From Euptelea pleiosperma (taxonomy: Eukaryota > Streptophyta > Magnoliopsida > Ranunculales > Eupteleaceae), in the NCBI GenBank assembly GCA_035048495.1, contig CM068540.1, positions 15,422,829 through 15,486,828 of the forward strand: 64,000 bases of DNA, in the 5' to 3' direction. This document shows, piece after piece, positions 47,500-58,893 of the stretch (its first letter is position 1; each line of letters begins with the position of its first letter). A model generated the notes under the pieces. That model was not told where the DNA came from and made no database searches. It worked only from the letters and a program-made list of their open reading frames with translations. The position numbers and the translations under genes were made by a program.

Positions 47500-47800
47500 C
47501 TGGCAGAACTATCTTTCCAAGAGCATACTCCTTCTAGCCATTGAATCCGACCAGTGGAATATTACTATGGATTGATCTGATGGGTTTAAACCCATCCTCT
47601 TGTAAGCTTCTGCAAATAAAATCTCGACTGAGTTACCGGGATCTATCAACAAGCGCTTTACTTCATAATTGCCCATAGGCAAAGTGAGCACTAATGTGTC
47701 TGGGTGCGGATGATCCACCCCGACAAGATCTTTGTCGGAGAAGAAAATTGTTGCATCAATGCTTTCCATCATCTCTACGGGGTCTCTCAATCAAGGACCC
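47500..47800 (-). pseudogene. pol: Element D aspartic protease
   Basis: The minus-strand frame 47790-47509 has HPHPDTLVLTLPMGNYEVKRL leading to LLIDPGNSVEILF. The active-site triad is Asp-Pro-Gly rather than the common Asp-Thr/Ser-Gly, so activity is doubtful. It lies between gag and RT, as in all gypsy elements. Confidence 0.75.
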
Positions 47801-47961
47801 ATTGAGAGTTGCAAGATCTCATTCAGGTGTTCTACCTTCCTGATTTTGATCCTATCTTCTCTCTCTGTCTCTCCACGGGAGAGCTGCCGTCCACCCCCGT
47901 GATAACATCTATAACCAAACCATATTCTTGTTGTCTAACATGGTTGTTGTCTTTCTTAGGG

Positions 47962-48567
47962 ATCTCGACTTCAGTTACTACCCCATTCATGCGGGCAATA
48001 AACTGTTGCAAGTAGCCCTAGTTAATTAGATCATCAATCTTGTGTCTCAACGCCCAACATTTACTTGTTATGCGCCCAGCTTCTTGGTGGAAGGCACAGA
48101 ACTTTGTCTTATCTCTATCTCCCTTCAAATCTGGCTTCATTGGTCGGGGATACTGGAGATATTTCTCATTCTTAATCAGATCAAAGATCTGACTATGCAT
48201 TTTGTTCAATGCAGTAAATATCCTCTTCTCCCGATGAGGATACTGATCTGCATTTTGATCAAAGATCTCGACTTCAGCTACTGCCCCATTCGTGCGGACA
48301 ATAAACTGGTGCAAGTAGCCCTGGTTAATCAGATCCTCAATCTTGTGTCTCAGCGCCCAACATTTATCTGTTATGCGCCCAGCTTCTTGGTAGAAGGCAC
48401 AGAACTTTGTCTTATCTCTATTTTCCTTCAAATCTGGCTTCATTAGTCGGGGATACTTGAGATATTTCTCATTCTTAATCAGATCAAAGATCTGACTATG
48501 CATTTTGTTCAATGCAGTAAATATCATCTTCTCCCGGCGAGGATATTAATCTGAATTTCCTGACTTC
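47962..48567 (-). repeat. 303-bp tandem duplication of gag zinc-binding segment
   Basis: Two copies (47962-48264, 48265-48567) differ at scattered bases. Each encodes KFCAF(Y/H)QEAGRIT-KCWALRHKI, the CCHC-like segment of Tat gag, followed by a LINQGYLHQF-type stretch. The open frame 48527-48018 runs through both. Confidence 0.85.
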
Positions 48568-49709
48568 TCTGATTTCTTCTCGGGAATCTCCACTGGTACC
48601 ACCTCAGTAGCAACCTTTTGCTTTCCCTTTGAGGTTTTGCTGAGTCCTGGCGCCTTCTTCACTTCATTCACAGAGACAGCCAATCCTCGGCCACGTTGGA
48701 GTGTATCATCTTCGAGTTTAGAGTATTTTTCAACTCGAAGAAACAAAGCTTCCATACTTATCGGCCTATTCTTGGTTAAGGACATATACAGTCCAAAACC
48801 AATAGGCAATGCCTTTCAAAAGGCTGTGACGGCATGTTTATCGTCGCAATCTTCTACTGTGGTCATCAGAGTACGGAATCTTTTAGTGAAATCCCGCAAT
48901 GTCTCCTTCTGATCGCAGCGTATATTAAACAATATATCGACGTCATTCTTATGCAATCTGTTGCATGAGTAGCGAGTGATGAAGAGAGTGCTCAACTCGG
49001 TAAAGTCTGAAATAGTCTGAGGAGCTATATGATTAAATCAAATGAGTGCATCATCACTCAGAGTAGAAGGAAACATTCTGCAAAGGAGCTCGTCATGGAA
49101 CTCCCACATTGTCATCGCTTTCCTAAAGCAAAGGACATGGTTCACGGGGTCTGTGATTCCCGTGAATATCGAGAATTTGGGATATGAGAAAGATCTGGGG
49201 GCACGATATCCCTATATCTCCTCAGTAAAAGGAGAATCTCGAGGAGCTCTCGTCGCCATTACTGTCATCTTATCAGCTAATATTTATTTCTTTCCCATCA
49301 TCTCAGCTACCAGATCAGCAATCTGCCTCTTGGTCTCAGGTTGAATATGATCCGAGCTTCGTTGGCAGGAAGACTCGGCTCTATGGCGCTTCTCCAGTGG
49401 TGGGACTTGGGAATCTCCCCATCTGCTCTTAGGGTTCCACAGGAAAGATTCCTCTGAACCTGACTTGTCCAATCAGAGATGACTCTTCTGATGCTGACTA
49501 TGTCTGGCATTCCCAGACACATAGCCACCTGTATGTTGAGTTGTCATCCGCTGTTTCAGCTCTTCATTCTCTTCTCGCAATTGGGCAATCATTTTCTGCT
49601 GATTGTCAAGTTCTCTCGCCCTTCTGCCCTCCGTGATAGTATCTCTGAGATCGCTGGGAGGATTTCTCTCTCTTCCACTCCTGAGGCCAGTACGTCTTGT
49701 ATCCACCAT
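47962..49709 (-). pseudogene. gag: Element D gag, broken
   Basis: Starts at an ATG at 49709, 45 bp from the primer site (MVDTRRTGLRSGRER). A coiled coil follows (LREENEELKQRM). The frame then breaks repeatedly, but conceptual segments match the Retrotrans_gag fold: a FSYPKFSIFTG stretch (about 49190), HVLCFRKAMTMW and FHDELLCRMFPSTL (49140-49060), TLRDFTKRFRTLM (48905-48870) and LFLRVEKYSKLED (48750-48710). The duplicated zinc-binding unit ends it. Several TAG codons stand at Trp or Gln positions. Confidence 0.8.
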
Positions 49710-49753
49710 TGCTTGAATCGAATCTCTCTTAGAACAGAAAACTTCTAGTCGTT

Positions 49754-49770
49754 TCCCACAGACTGCGCCA
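49754..49770 (-). other. Primer binding site of element D
   Basis: On the minus strand TGGCGCAGTCTGTGGGA lies five bases inside the 5' LTR, where gypsy elements bind their tRNA primer. The usual plant form has TGGCGCCGTCTGTGGG; one base differs. Confidence 0.75.
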
Positions 49771-49775
49771 AAAGA

Positions 49776-50822
49776 TGTGGGAGAAAAATATCTGATCTAA
49801 CCCACACACTCTTCGAGGTCAGACGATTCGTATCTTGGTGATAATCGGACGACTCCGGTGCTTCAAGATGAAAACTACTTTTCGATCTCCAGATAGGATT
49901 TGGTTGTACCTGTTGACAATACTCCAACGCTCAAGTCAGTTTAGGATTCGTAACATGGTTCAAGAAAATAGTAAAATGTTTCAGAGTTTTGGCTATCTGG
50001 ATCTGGAGAGCAAGATCCTTTTCTCAGTCCTGAGTGTCCTGCATTTATACCCTTAGAACTGGCGTGACTCATCTTCTACGTGTCCAGTTGTCGTCAATCA
50101 GTTATGATCTAGAAAGATTCTGTTATGAAATAAAATCTTCTTGTTAGATCCCAACTTCTTTTATTCGGTTATATCTGAAATGACTGAAGTGGCACTGAGG
50201 TGGCATCCTTCGTGTCAGATATTTGAATGAGAAGATGTTGAAACTGTGAAAATTCAACTAACTGCCATGAGGCCAACATTCATTAGTTAAGAAAATAATT
50301 GTATTTGAAATACTTATCTTGCTTGTAGAATCTTGTATACTTCTCAGGATTGAAAGAAATCCATTCCCGGCAAGTAAGATTCTGATCTTGTCAGGATGAG
50401 AAGAATGTCACACCCGTCAAACAAGCTATATGACTTCATCGGGAAGAGATGGATGTCAATCCCATCAAGTAGGCCATCTCACCTTGTCAGGATGTACTGA
50501 ACAATAATCCCATTAAGTATAGAACCAAACCTATTATGATGAATTTAAATGCTTCCCGACATATTTAATGGTTGAAGTGTTAATGCATTATGTTACTAAC
50601 TCTGCCTCGAGATATTCTCTTCCGATCATCTCGTCTTGACACGTGGCACTTCCATTAATGGAAGTTGCATGACAGTGATAGGATGGTTATGGCCTCTATT
50701 GATGTCTTCGGCGCATTTACTCACGTACGATGAATAATACCACACGTCACTATTCTAATATCGCACGTGTATAGCCAGTACACGCGTCATCGTTTCATTT
50801 GCCAGAAAATAAGGCACTCACA
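49776..50822 (-). repeat. Element D 5' LTR (1047 bp)
   Basis: Starts TGTGGGAGAAAAATATC and ends CACTCACA on the plus strand, collinear with 30099-31457 except for the loss of about 340 bp between GATGAATTTAAATG and CTTCCCGACATA. Confidence 0.92.
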
Positions 50823-50881
50823 CCTAATCAACCCCATTTCTAGGTATTTCTGATTAAAGAGAATGGACCGGTTGTTTTTCA
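50823..50881 (+). repeat. Element C 5' LTR, last part
   Basis: CCTAATCAACCCC to TTTTTCA, completing the LTR that stopped at 30098. It is followed by ATTGGTATCAAGTC, a Met-tRNA-type primer site from 50883. Confidence 0.9.
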
Positions 50882-50971
50882 ATTGGTATCAAGTCAGGTT
50901 ATTCTATTAAAGGTTTAATCACCTGAAGTTAGATTCCTGCAAAACTAGTCTATTTTCTTTATTTATCAAAA

Positions 50972-51734
50972 ATGCAAAGAGAATGTGGAAACACATCCAG
51001 ACCTCCATTATTTGATGGAGAAGACTATGCCTATTGGAAGGCAAAGATGAGGGATTTCTAAAGTCTATTGATGAAAGAGTTTGGATAGCTGTAGTGGATG
51101 GTTGGTCACCACCCACAATGATCGTAGGAAATAAAACTATTCTTAAACCAAAAGCCAACTGGAGCAAAGAGGACATAGACTATTGTTGTATAAATAGCAA
51201 ATGGCTAAATGCTATTTTTAATGCGGTTGATAAGAATGCGTTTCGAAGAATCTCTACCTGCTCTTTGGCTAAAGAAACATGGGACATTCTCAATGTCACC
51301 CATGAAGGAACGTCAGTAGTTAAAATTTCTAAACTACAAATGCTGAAAACTAAGTTCGAATCCATGAGAATGGAGGAAAATGACACATTCACTGAGTTCT
51401 ATGCCCAACTCAGTGATATTGTGAACTCTGCACACAACTTGGGTGAAAGGATGTTGACTCTCTCAAGATTGATGAGCTGGTTGAGTCTCTACAAACTTAT
51501 GAGATGAACTTGAGACAACCAAAGAAATCAAAATGTATAGCCCTTAAAGTCTCTGAAGCTCAGGATTCAGAGTCAGACGTTGACTCTGAAGTTGAAATGG
51601 CTATTTTTGTCCCAAAGTTCAAGAAGTTTTTTCATTCTAAAAATGATAGATTTAAGAACAATAAAGCTTTTGAAAAATCTAAAGAACATGCCAAACCTCA
51701 TGAAAGAGGTAGCAGAAATGAAAGAACCCCAAGG
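50972..51734 (+). pseudogene. gag: Element C gag, N-terminal part
   Basis: ATG at 50972 (MQRECGNTSRPPLFDGEDYAYW, Trp kept). A one-base loss near 51050 shifts the frame. The open stretch to 51507 has the ISTCSLAKETWDIL and TFTEFYAQLSDI helices of copia gag. About 96 bp present in B are missing after NLGE (51450). The frame then runs through an acidic linker and stops at the solo LTR. Confidence 0.85.
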
Positions 51735-51739
51735 GAAAG
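51735..51739. repeat. Target-site duplication GAAAG of E, left copy
   Basis: Identical to 55141-55145. Confidence 0.9.
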
Positions 51740-52979
51740 TGTAATACCCTGAACTTTCGTTCTAGGGTATTATGGTAAATTCACCTAATAATAAAAACCT
51801 AAACTTTTTTCAGACTTCTATTATTGTTTTTATGGTTTAATATCATTGTTGAGTATGTATGCTTAATTTGGCTTCATTCTGACAACTTTGAAAAATCTGC
51901 TATTTTTGAAACTCATTCTTTAGGGCTAAATTCCTACTAAAAATAATGAACCATAACTTGCAGGGGACTTTTTCTTTCCCCAGCTAATATTTCAGAACTT
52001 TTATAATAAAAATTATTTTGTGGGCCCGAGACACAAAAAAATTTTCTATTTTATCCTTACCAACTTATCTGTAAAATTTGGAACCTTTCTTGATACATGA
52101 AAACTCTAGTCGAAGATTTTAGGAGATTTTGACAAAGTAGTATTTTTTGTAATTTTTAAACTTTCTACCATTTTTATATTTTTCAAAAATAATATTTTAT
52201 TTATTTAATAGAAGTGTAGGACCCGCGAATCACTTTTCAGGTCATTCCGATGTCATCTTAATACTTCTTCGAGGCTTTGAACTTTTTTGTGATTTTTTGT
52301 GTATTTAGACTATGTTAAGTGATTTATGTGTCAATACCTTGATGTATCAACTTTTAAATTATATAATATAGTTTAATTGAATTAATTACTAATTATTTGT
52401 GTTATGATTGTTGGGTGGGACCGTATGGCCAATCTAGAGGCCTTTTGGGCTTAATAATAATCTTCAATGAAGCCTAGTTGATATATATGGGCCTTAAGCC
52501 CATTTCTAACCCATTAGTAATGTAAAATATAAGTTTTTGAGGGTTGAAAAAGTCATCCATTTGATAGTTACGAATTTCACTAAAATAGAAACCATAATCC
52601 TTCCCTAAATTTATTTATGAAAATCCTAAAACTTTGAAAGTTTTTACAAACCCAAACTCCATTAAAGAATAGAAAAATCTCTATTAAATCTTCATCTGGG
52701 CACCAATCGCAATCGAACAAGAAGGGAGAATTGACGGGGACTCCGATTAGAAGAACATACTCCGAGGAGAGGACGATCAGACGACTTTCAAATTTGAAAA
52801 AACTTTTAATTTTCATTAAAGTTAAGAAATCTCAAGGTAAGTGTGCTTGATCCATCATATGCTTGTTCTTCTTCAAGTTATTATTTTTCTTTATTATATA
52901 ATGGTAGATCTTATTATAAATTAATTTAGGCTTTATTTAGTATATTTTTCTTGAGTTGATTATTGTTTGGTGCCAAAAT

Positions 52980-53940
52980 AAGGGTTTGGCCATGATTTTT
53001 TGTAATAATTTTTATGGTACTTTTAGACTTAAATATTTTTCTAATTATTTTTTTTAAAAATCCTTTATTAATCTATTTTCCAAAGCAGTTAAGTTAGTAT
53101 TTTTATGATTTATATTTACTTAGCTACGATTTTTCTAATGTGCTGTCTTTTTCTTTACAACCCAGAATTTAAGATTCTGTATAGTCTATTTAATTAAAGA
53201 TTTCGATCTATATTTTAAACCTTAATATTTTTCTAATTAATTTTATAAATACGTCTATAAATTTATTTTCTAAATCGTTGAGCTTGTATTTTTTAGATTT
53301 TTATTTATTAAGTTATGATTTTTCAAAAGTACTGTACTTTTTTTATAAAACCTAGAATTCCAGATTCTGTATGGTCCAATTCATTAAAGATTTTGATCTA
53401 TATTTTGAATTGAAATATTTTTATAATTATTTTTCAAGATACTTCTATGAATCTAGTTTCCAAATTAGTTGAGTTTGTATTTTTTTGATATTTATTTATT
53501 TAGTTATAATTTTTATAATATGTTGGACTTTTCTAGAAGACCCAGAATTCCAGATTCTGTGCGGTCTAAATGATTAAGGATTTACACATATATTTTAAAA
53601 CTAAATATTTTTCTATTTATTTTTTCTATAAACCTATGTGAATTTATTTTCCAGATCCGTTGATTTTATATTTTTAGGATATGTATTTATTTAGTTGTAA
53701 GTTTTCTAAGGTACTCACATTTCTATAAAACTAGAATTTCAGATTCTGTGCATTCTACTTCTTTAAGAATTTCGACTTCGATTTTAGAAACAAATATTTT
53801 TAAATTTATTTTTCATAGAAACCTCAGTGAATATAGTCTTCAAATCATTGAGTTTGTATTTTTCTAATTTATATTTATTTAGTTATGATTTTTACAAGAA
53901 AATATATTTTCTATGAAAAACCTATTTCTTGAATTTTGGA
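52980..53940. repeat. Tandem array of about 185-bp units inside solo LTR E
   Basis: CCCAGAATTYCAGATTCTG recurs near 53162, 53351, 53531 and 53730, each followed by TTAAAGATTT, a TAAATATTTTTCTA stretch, a CTATGAAT-TATTTTCCAAAT block and TTTATTTAGTTAT. About five diverged units are visible. Confidence 0.82.
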
Positions 53941-54019
53941 CGATTAATGGCATTGGAAACCCTTAGTGGTTCTATCATGATTTATTGACTATTAAACCTA
54001 GATGGTTTGACCTATATTT

Positions 54020-54150
54020 GTATGTATGGAGATCACACCCATGTGTCTTGGATCTTTAATAGGGTTCGACCAAGTGTCTTGTATCCCTCTTTAGGGTTCG
54101 ACCTTGTGTCATGGATTCCTCATAGGGTTCGGCCATAGAGTGTTGGATCC
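54020..54150. repeat. Short tandem repeats (AGGGTTCGACC...GTGTCTTGGATC)
   Basis: Four loose units of about 36 bp, each with TAGGGTTCGRCC and GTGTC-TGGATCC words. Confidence 0.7.
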
Positions 54151-55140
54151 TCTTGCGATTTCTACTTATATTGTTCATCCGTGTTGATCATGACCTTCAG
54201 TGATTGTTACATGTTATTCATGTTTAACCATAATTCGTTCCCATGTTATTACTTTTGATGATCATGTATTCATTTTATATTTTTATTTAAATGTTAAATA
54301 CATGTGTGCTTATACCATGTAACCCTAGTACCATCTTGTTGTCATTCCATGATCATCACGTCATGTTATTTCATATAAGGGGTGCATAAGGGAACGGGGT
54401 TAAAGTATATTATGTAGGTTTATATTAGTTTTATCAATTAATCAGGGTTCGGTATCCTAGGGTGAAAGGCCCCAGACGTTATTATATCCTGCAGATGGGT
54501 CGATGAGACCGCTCCCAGTGCGGGAAGGAAATGGAGACCCTATGTGGTTATGGGTAGTTGCATTTGCATCCCATACTCACTTGCATTCGCCTTCATATTC
54601 ATGTCAACGTTATTATATAATTGGGATGCATACCTTGGTTAAAAACTTGTATAGTATGACATCATGTCATGCACACTGTTGTATTACTGGGCCTCGGCTC
54701 ACGGTGCTACACCGATACCATTTTCAGATTTTGAGGAGCCGAGTACGTGGGATGATTTTGATACGGAAGACTCCGGTGCACTCGAGGAGATTGGCGAGGA
54801 TTGGGAGTTGATCCCATACTTTAGAAAGCTGTATTTGATTATTTTATAGCATTATTTATTTATATTCACGGGCATGTAAGTCTTTGATTGAGAGCATGTT
54901 CTCACCTCCTTTTCTCCACATTTAGTTTATTGATTGAATTATTTGAATTATGAATTATTTTAATTATTTATTTTCTACATCTAGACTTTTCTTTTTTTAG
55001 TGGGTTTTCGAATGAACCTTAATAGTCTAATTGACCTAATTGGACCACTAGGGGACATTAATTGATCACCTCTGAGTTCGGGTACGGGTCGATCCACGAT
55101 TTTCGGATCGTATCTAGGTATCCGGATTCGGGGCGTGACA

Positions 55141-56405
55141 GAAAGCCACTCAAGTGAACCCCAATGTTTCAAATGTCAGGGTTTTTGTCACTTTGCTAAT
55201 GTTTGCCCCAACAAAAAAGAATATAAAGGCAAGGCCAAAGCCTTTAATGCCAAATGAGATGAAGAATCAGAAGATCATTCTGATGATTCTAATAGCAAAG
55301 AAAAGACTGAACCCCAATGTTTCAAATGTCAGGGTTTTTGTCACTTTGCTAATGTTTGCCCCAACAAAGAAGAATATAAAGGCAAGGCCAAAGCCTTTAA
55401 TGCCAAATGAGATGAAGAATCAGAAGATCATTCTGATGATTCTAATAGCAAAGAAAAGACTGATAAGTATACAACTTTTGTTACTCGGTATAATAGTCCA
55501 TATGGATCTCATGGAGAATCCAAGAAAAGTGATGATGAGAATTCAGAAGACTCTTACAATGGGGACTCGAATGACTCGGCAGTTGGTGTGAAAGAACTGT
55601 ACGAGGAATCAATAAAATTTATTAAGGCTAATAGAGTTTTATCTGACGGAGTTAAATGTCTTGACTCTAAAAATGCTGCCTTATTGATCGATACTGAAAA
55701 ATTAAAAGTGTTGATTATTGATTTAGAACAAGAGAATGAGTCTCTATTAAAAAAGAATAGGTCATTGGAATGTAAATTCCAAACTTGTATAACACATAAG
55801 GAATTCCTAGAAAATGAACTTCTTAAAACTAATAGGGATGTGTCAGGATTCTCATCTAGCTCTACAAAGCTTGATGGAATTTTACGTGTTGGAAAAGTCT
55901 ACAGAGACAAACATGACTTGGGCTACAAACCAAATCTATAAAAAAGGTCTACTTCCAAGACGACTTTTGTTAAGGAACAAGTTATTCCTACTCAGATCAT
56001 TGATCAAATCAAAATTGTCAAAAGCAATCACCCTTGTGCGTACTGCAAAAATTTGGATCATGTGATTAGAGACTGTCATAAATTGAAAAGAGGACATCAA
56101 AATTCTCTTGAGAAAGAGGTGAACTCAACTCAAAATGTGAAGAGTAAAAATTTTCTATAAAAACACATTATGAGCTAAATAACTTGGATGTGCTATCTAG
56201 GAAGATGAAAGACATACTGAAAAGGTCTAGAAATTTAATCAAAGATATTAAGTCTCTTGAGAAATCCAGACATCCTCAGAGTTCTATAACTCAAAAGAGG
56301 AGAGATCCTAAGAGAATTAGTCAATCCACTAAGATCACATCTGTTTGGGTTAGAAAAGATTCTCTGAAGAGAACTGCTCTAAATTGTCTTATCTCTGAAC
56401 AATGA
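55141..56405 (+). pseudogene. gag: Element C gag, C-terminal part with duplicated zinc knuckle
   Basis: Resumes after E. A zinc knuckle CFKCQGFCHFANVC occurs twice because of a 153-bp (51-codon, in-frame) tandem duplication (copies from 55156 and 55309). Each copy ends near a TGA where B reads Trp. Then come an acidic linker, a coiled coil (55588-55800), a second knuckle type CAYCKNLDHVIRDC (56037-56078) and a basic tail ending TGA at 56403-56405. Two further stops lie at 55939 and 56158. No pol follows. Confidence 0.85.
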
Positions 56406-57929
56406 GCTTATTATCCCTTCTTGTTTTTCATTCTTATTATCTGTGGAGGGATTTTTTTTTTTTTGTTTTCTTACATTTTGTTTTCTTTTGAGTTTTTCTT
56501 TTATTTTGCTTTGTTTTCAAAGAATAAAAAAAATTAAAAAATTTCAGAAAATCAAAAGATCAAATGTTAAGAAGAATGTTAAAATTATTGTTTAATGTAC
56601 AATTTTGAAGAACAATAATTTATGAGAACATTCATACAACCAGACTTAACTCTGTTAGTAAAGTTTTGCTAATCTCAGTATTACATCTTTTAATTATTAT
56701 GATTGGTCAACTTTATTAGGGTGCATTAGGGGATTATTGAAACAGTATATCTCATATTATTTCACATGCACACTGATTATTACTGGTGGGAATGGATTTG
56801 ATAGAGGTGTGAGATCTTGTATTATAGGAATTAAGAATAAACCTCTACTAACTATAACTTCAAATTAGTAGTATTCATGCCTTTAGTTGATTTCGAAACT
56901 CCACTATAATCGATTGTTGGCTTTCCACTGTGAGAGTTCGTACAGGAAAGAGCTACCTCCAAAAACTAGAGTGAAAGCCATCTGTATGGCCCTATTTGAA
57001 ATAGTAATATGATTCTTATTGTTATAGAAAAGGGCTATCTACAAAGAGTGTGAAAGCTACCAATATTTAAAAGTTAAAAAAAATAGGTATAAAAGACAGC
57101 CAATTTGTTAGAAAAATTCTTATCCATTAGCAAATACCCTTATACAAGAGTGTATGTGAGAACCCTTAATAACTCTAATAAGATTTTATGATTGGATACA
57201 AGATACCTCCAGATTCTGATTTTTATGAGAAATTATTACTGAAATATATCCTGTACCACAGATAAAATCAGATCACTTACACTTGATATTACTGTTGATA
57301 TTTGAATTTATGATTACTAATGATTTGTGACTTGCACTAATTTCTAAAAGAGTTGATATTTCTAATAAAACAAAAATTGAACTAATGTGTTTGTGCCTAT
57401 CAAGATTGATTCATGAATTGAATTCTAACATTTTTTTGAACATTATCTTGTTTTATTATCTTTTATTGAGTTATTTAAAAGAAATGGTATTTGTTTTGAA
57501 AAGATGATATCCATTACATGCTTATTATTGCTTATATTTCTATAACTTTGTCATTCTGTGACAAAAAGGGGGAGAGAAAATCATAGAGATAAAAACAAGG
57601 AGATACATGAGATAGGAGGAGAGAAATTTAGGGGGGAAAAATTGTTTATATTATTTTTCCAATTTCTCTGCTTGTGATATGCATAATTAACTCACTACAT
57701 TTTATTATCGGTTTATTGATTATTTTTGCCGATGATATTACATGGTATGGGTTGTTGGCAGAATGTGCAGGGAACAGATCAAAAGTTATTATTCTATTAT
57801 ATGTTCGATTATCTCTGAGAGATTGTGAGATAGTGAGTGAATAATGTAAGAGGGTGTGATTGTAATTATTTTGTGTTTACCTTCTATATGATTAAATGTT
57901 TTTGTTACGGAATTGCCAAAGGGGAAGAT
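56406..57929 (+). mobile_element. Element C 3' non-coding region with repeated purine tracts
   Basis: Non-coding. At 57547-57575 an inverted repeat TTTGTCA/TGACAAA is followed by AAGGGGGAGAG. The true polypurine tract CCAAAGGGGAAGAT (57916-57929) abuts the 3' LTR. The first 490 bp match B 15701-16171. Confidence 0.75.
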
Positions 57930-58888
57930 TATAAGGAATAATTTCATATTATAGTTTAGCAAAGATTCTGTGTGACACAAAACATTATTGTAACCGTTCC
58001 TACGAGCACCAGTGTAGTGTGAAGATGTCGTGGTACGCATACTTCGTCGACTACGTAAAGACTAGAAGATAGAGACAACAAGAATCAAACGGTTGATGAT
58101 AGGAGTCATCTGAGTAACTGTCGATTTGTCAGTTAACGATCGTATACGCTCGATTAGAAGGTAAGTGACTTAGTGGCCATAGACATTGGTTAAAATGAAC
58201 AAAATATAATGGTCAAACTTAGTCATTGGACTGACCCGAGTCTAAGTCAATTTTATTAACTTTTGGAAAAGTCCAATCGATTGGAGACTTCCGTTAAATC
58301 GATTGAGTCTACGAGATAGAACTTGATCAAAGCTCAATCGACTGGAAACCACTGTTAAATCGATTGGAGCTTACGGGACAGAAACTTATTAAAGTTTGAT
58401 CGATTGGACTATGAACAATCGATTGGATTTACGAAGAAAAAACCTATCCGTACAAGGTCAATCGATTGGATCCAAAACCCAATCGATTGGACCCAGAGTA
58501 CAATCGATTGGACTTCACACGGATTGAGTCTTTCTCAGATCCGAAATAATATTTTCCACTCTCCCACGTTCTCAAAGGCTCAGGGTTGCGAATTTTGTAA
58601 ATATAAACCTTCTATGTCTTCTCTAAATACATTTCTATACATATTGAATAGAGAGAAGAAATATTTATTTATTAGAGTGTCCATTCGAAGAGCAAGAAAA
58701 TATACCATGGAGGTATATTCAATTTGAATTGGTTGTGATAATCTTTTATCAAACAACTAAGGCATGCGATTTTATTTTCCTACCATAGACCAGTAAAATT
58801 ATTTAAGTATAATTAATTTTAAATACATAATCAACCCCCCCCCCTTCTAGGTATTTTTGATTAAAGAGAACGGACCGGTTGTTTTTCA
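57930..58888 (+). repeat. Element C 3' LTR (959 bp), internally deleted
   Basis: Starts TATAAGGAATAA (TG changed to TA) and ends TTTTTCA. It carries eight ATCGATTG sites (58265-58510). Compared with the 5' LTR it lacks about 550 bp after TCCATTCGAAGAGCAAG (58690). Confidence 0.9.
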
Positions 58889-58893
58889 GTTTT
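58889..58893. repeat. Target-site duplication GTTTT of element C, right copy
   Basis: Matches 28584-28588. Confidence 0.9.

Larger units (their letters stand above)
30099..50822 (-). mobile_element. Element D: Tat-type Ty3/gypsy retrotransposon with antisense gene
   Basis: LTRs 30099-31457 and 49776-50822 share TGTGGG...CACA ends. The primer site at 49754-49770 and polypurine tract at 31458-31478 set the minus-strand direction. Gag (49709 down), protease, RT, RNase H, a second RNase H and integrase (to 43894) follow in gypsy order (integrase last). A second RNase H domain is a Tat-lineage trait. Between integrase and the 3' LTR lies 12.4 kb (about 4.2 kb without G) with an opposite-strand gene. 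Without G, D is about 12.5 kb. All pol frames are broken. Confidence 0.92.
51740..55140. mobile_element. Element E: 3.4-kb solo LTR, chromovirus (Tekay/Del)-like
   Basis: A single TGTAATACCC...GGGCGTGACA unit flanked by perfect GAAAG copies, with no second LTR, primer site or coding region, as left by recombination between two LTRs. These ends and this length are typical of plant Tekay/Del chromoviruses (from memory). The start carries a perfect 9-bp inverted repeat (TAATACCCT 51742-51750, AGGGTATTA 51764-51772). The middle holds a tandem array (52980-53940), then short AGGGTTCGACC repeats. A short frame at 54664-54849 (WASAHGATPIPF, then acidic) is of unknown meaning. Orientation is inferred as plus from the ends. 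Confidence 0.88.
28589..58888 (+). mobile_element. Element C: gag-only Sirevirus-like element with nested D, E and G
   Basis: TGTAAGGAATAA start, TTTTTCA end, perfect GTTTT duplication. Parts: 5' LTR 28589-30098 plus 50823-50881 (split by D), primer site at 50883, gag 50972-51734 plus 55141-56405 (split by E), 3' non-coding sequence, polypurine tract, 3' LTR 57930-58888. Without its insertions it is about 6.2 kb. It lacks any pol motif and is the same family as element B. Its gag resembles that of A, suggesting mobilisation by an A-like helper. Confidence 0.92.

Noticed and set aside
54664..54849. Short acidic frame in solo LTR E as a gene
   Set aside because: Too short, starts within LTR sequence and ends in AT-rich sequence; kept only as a remark.
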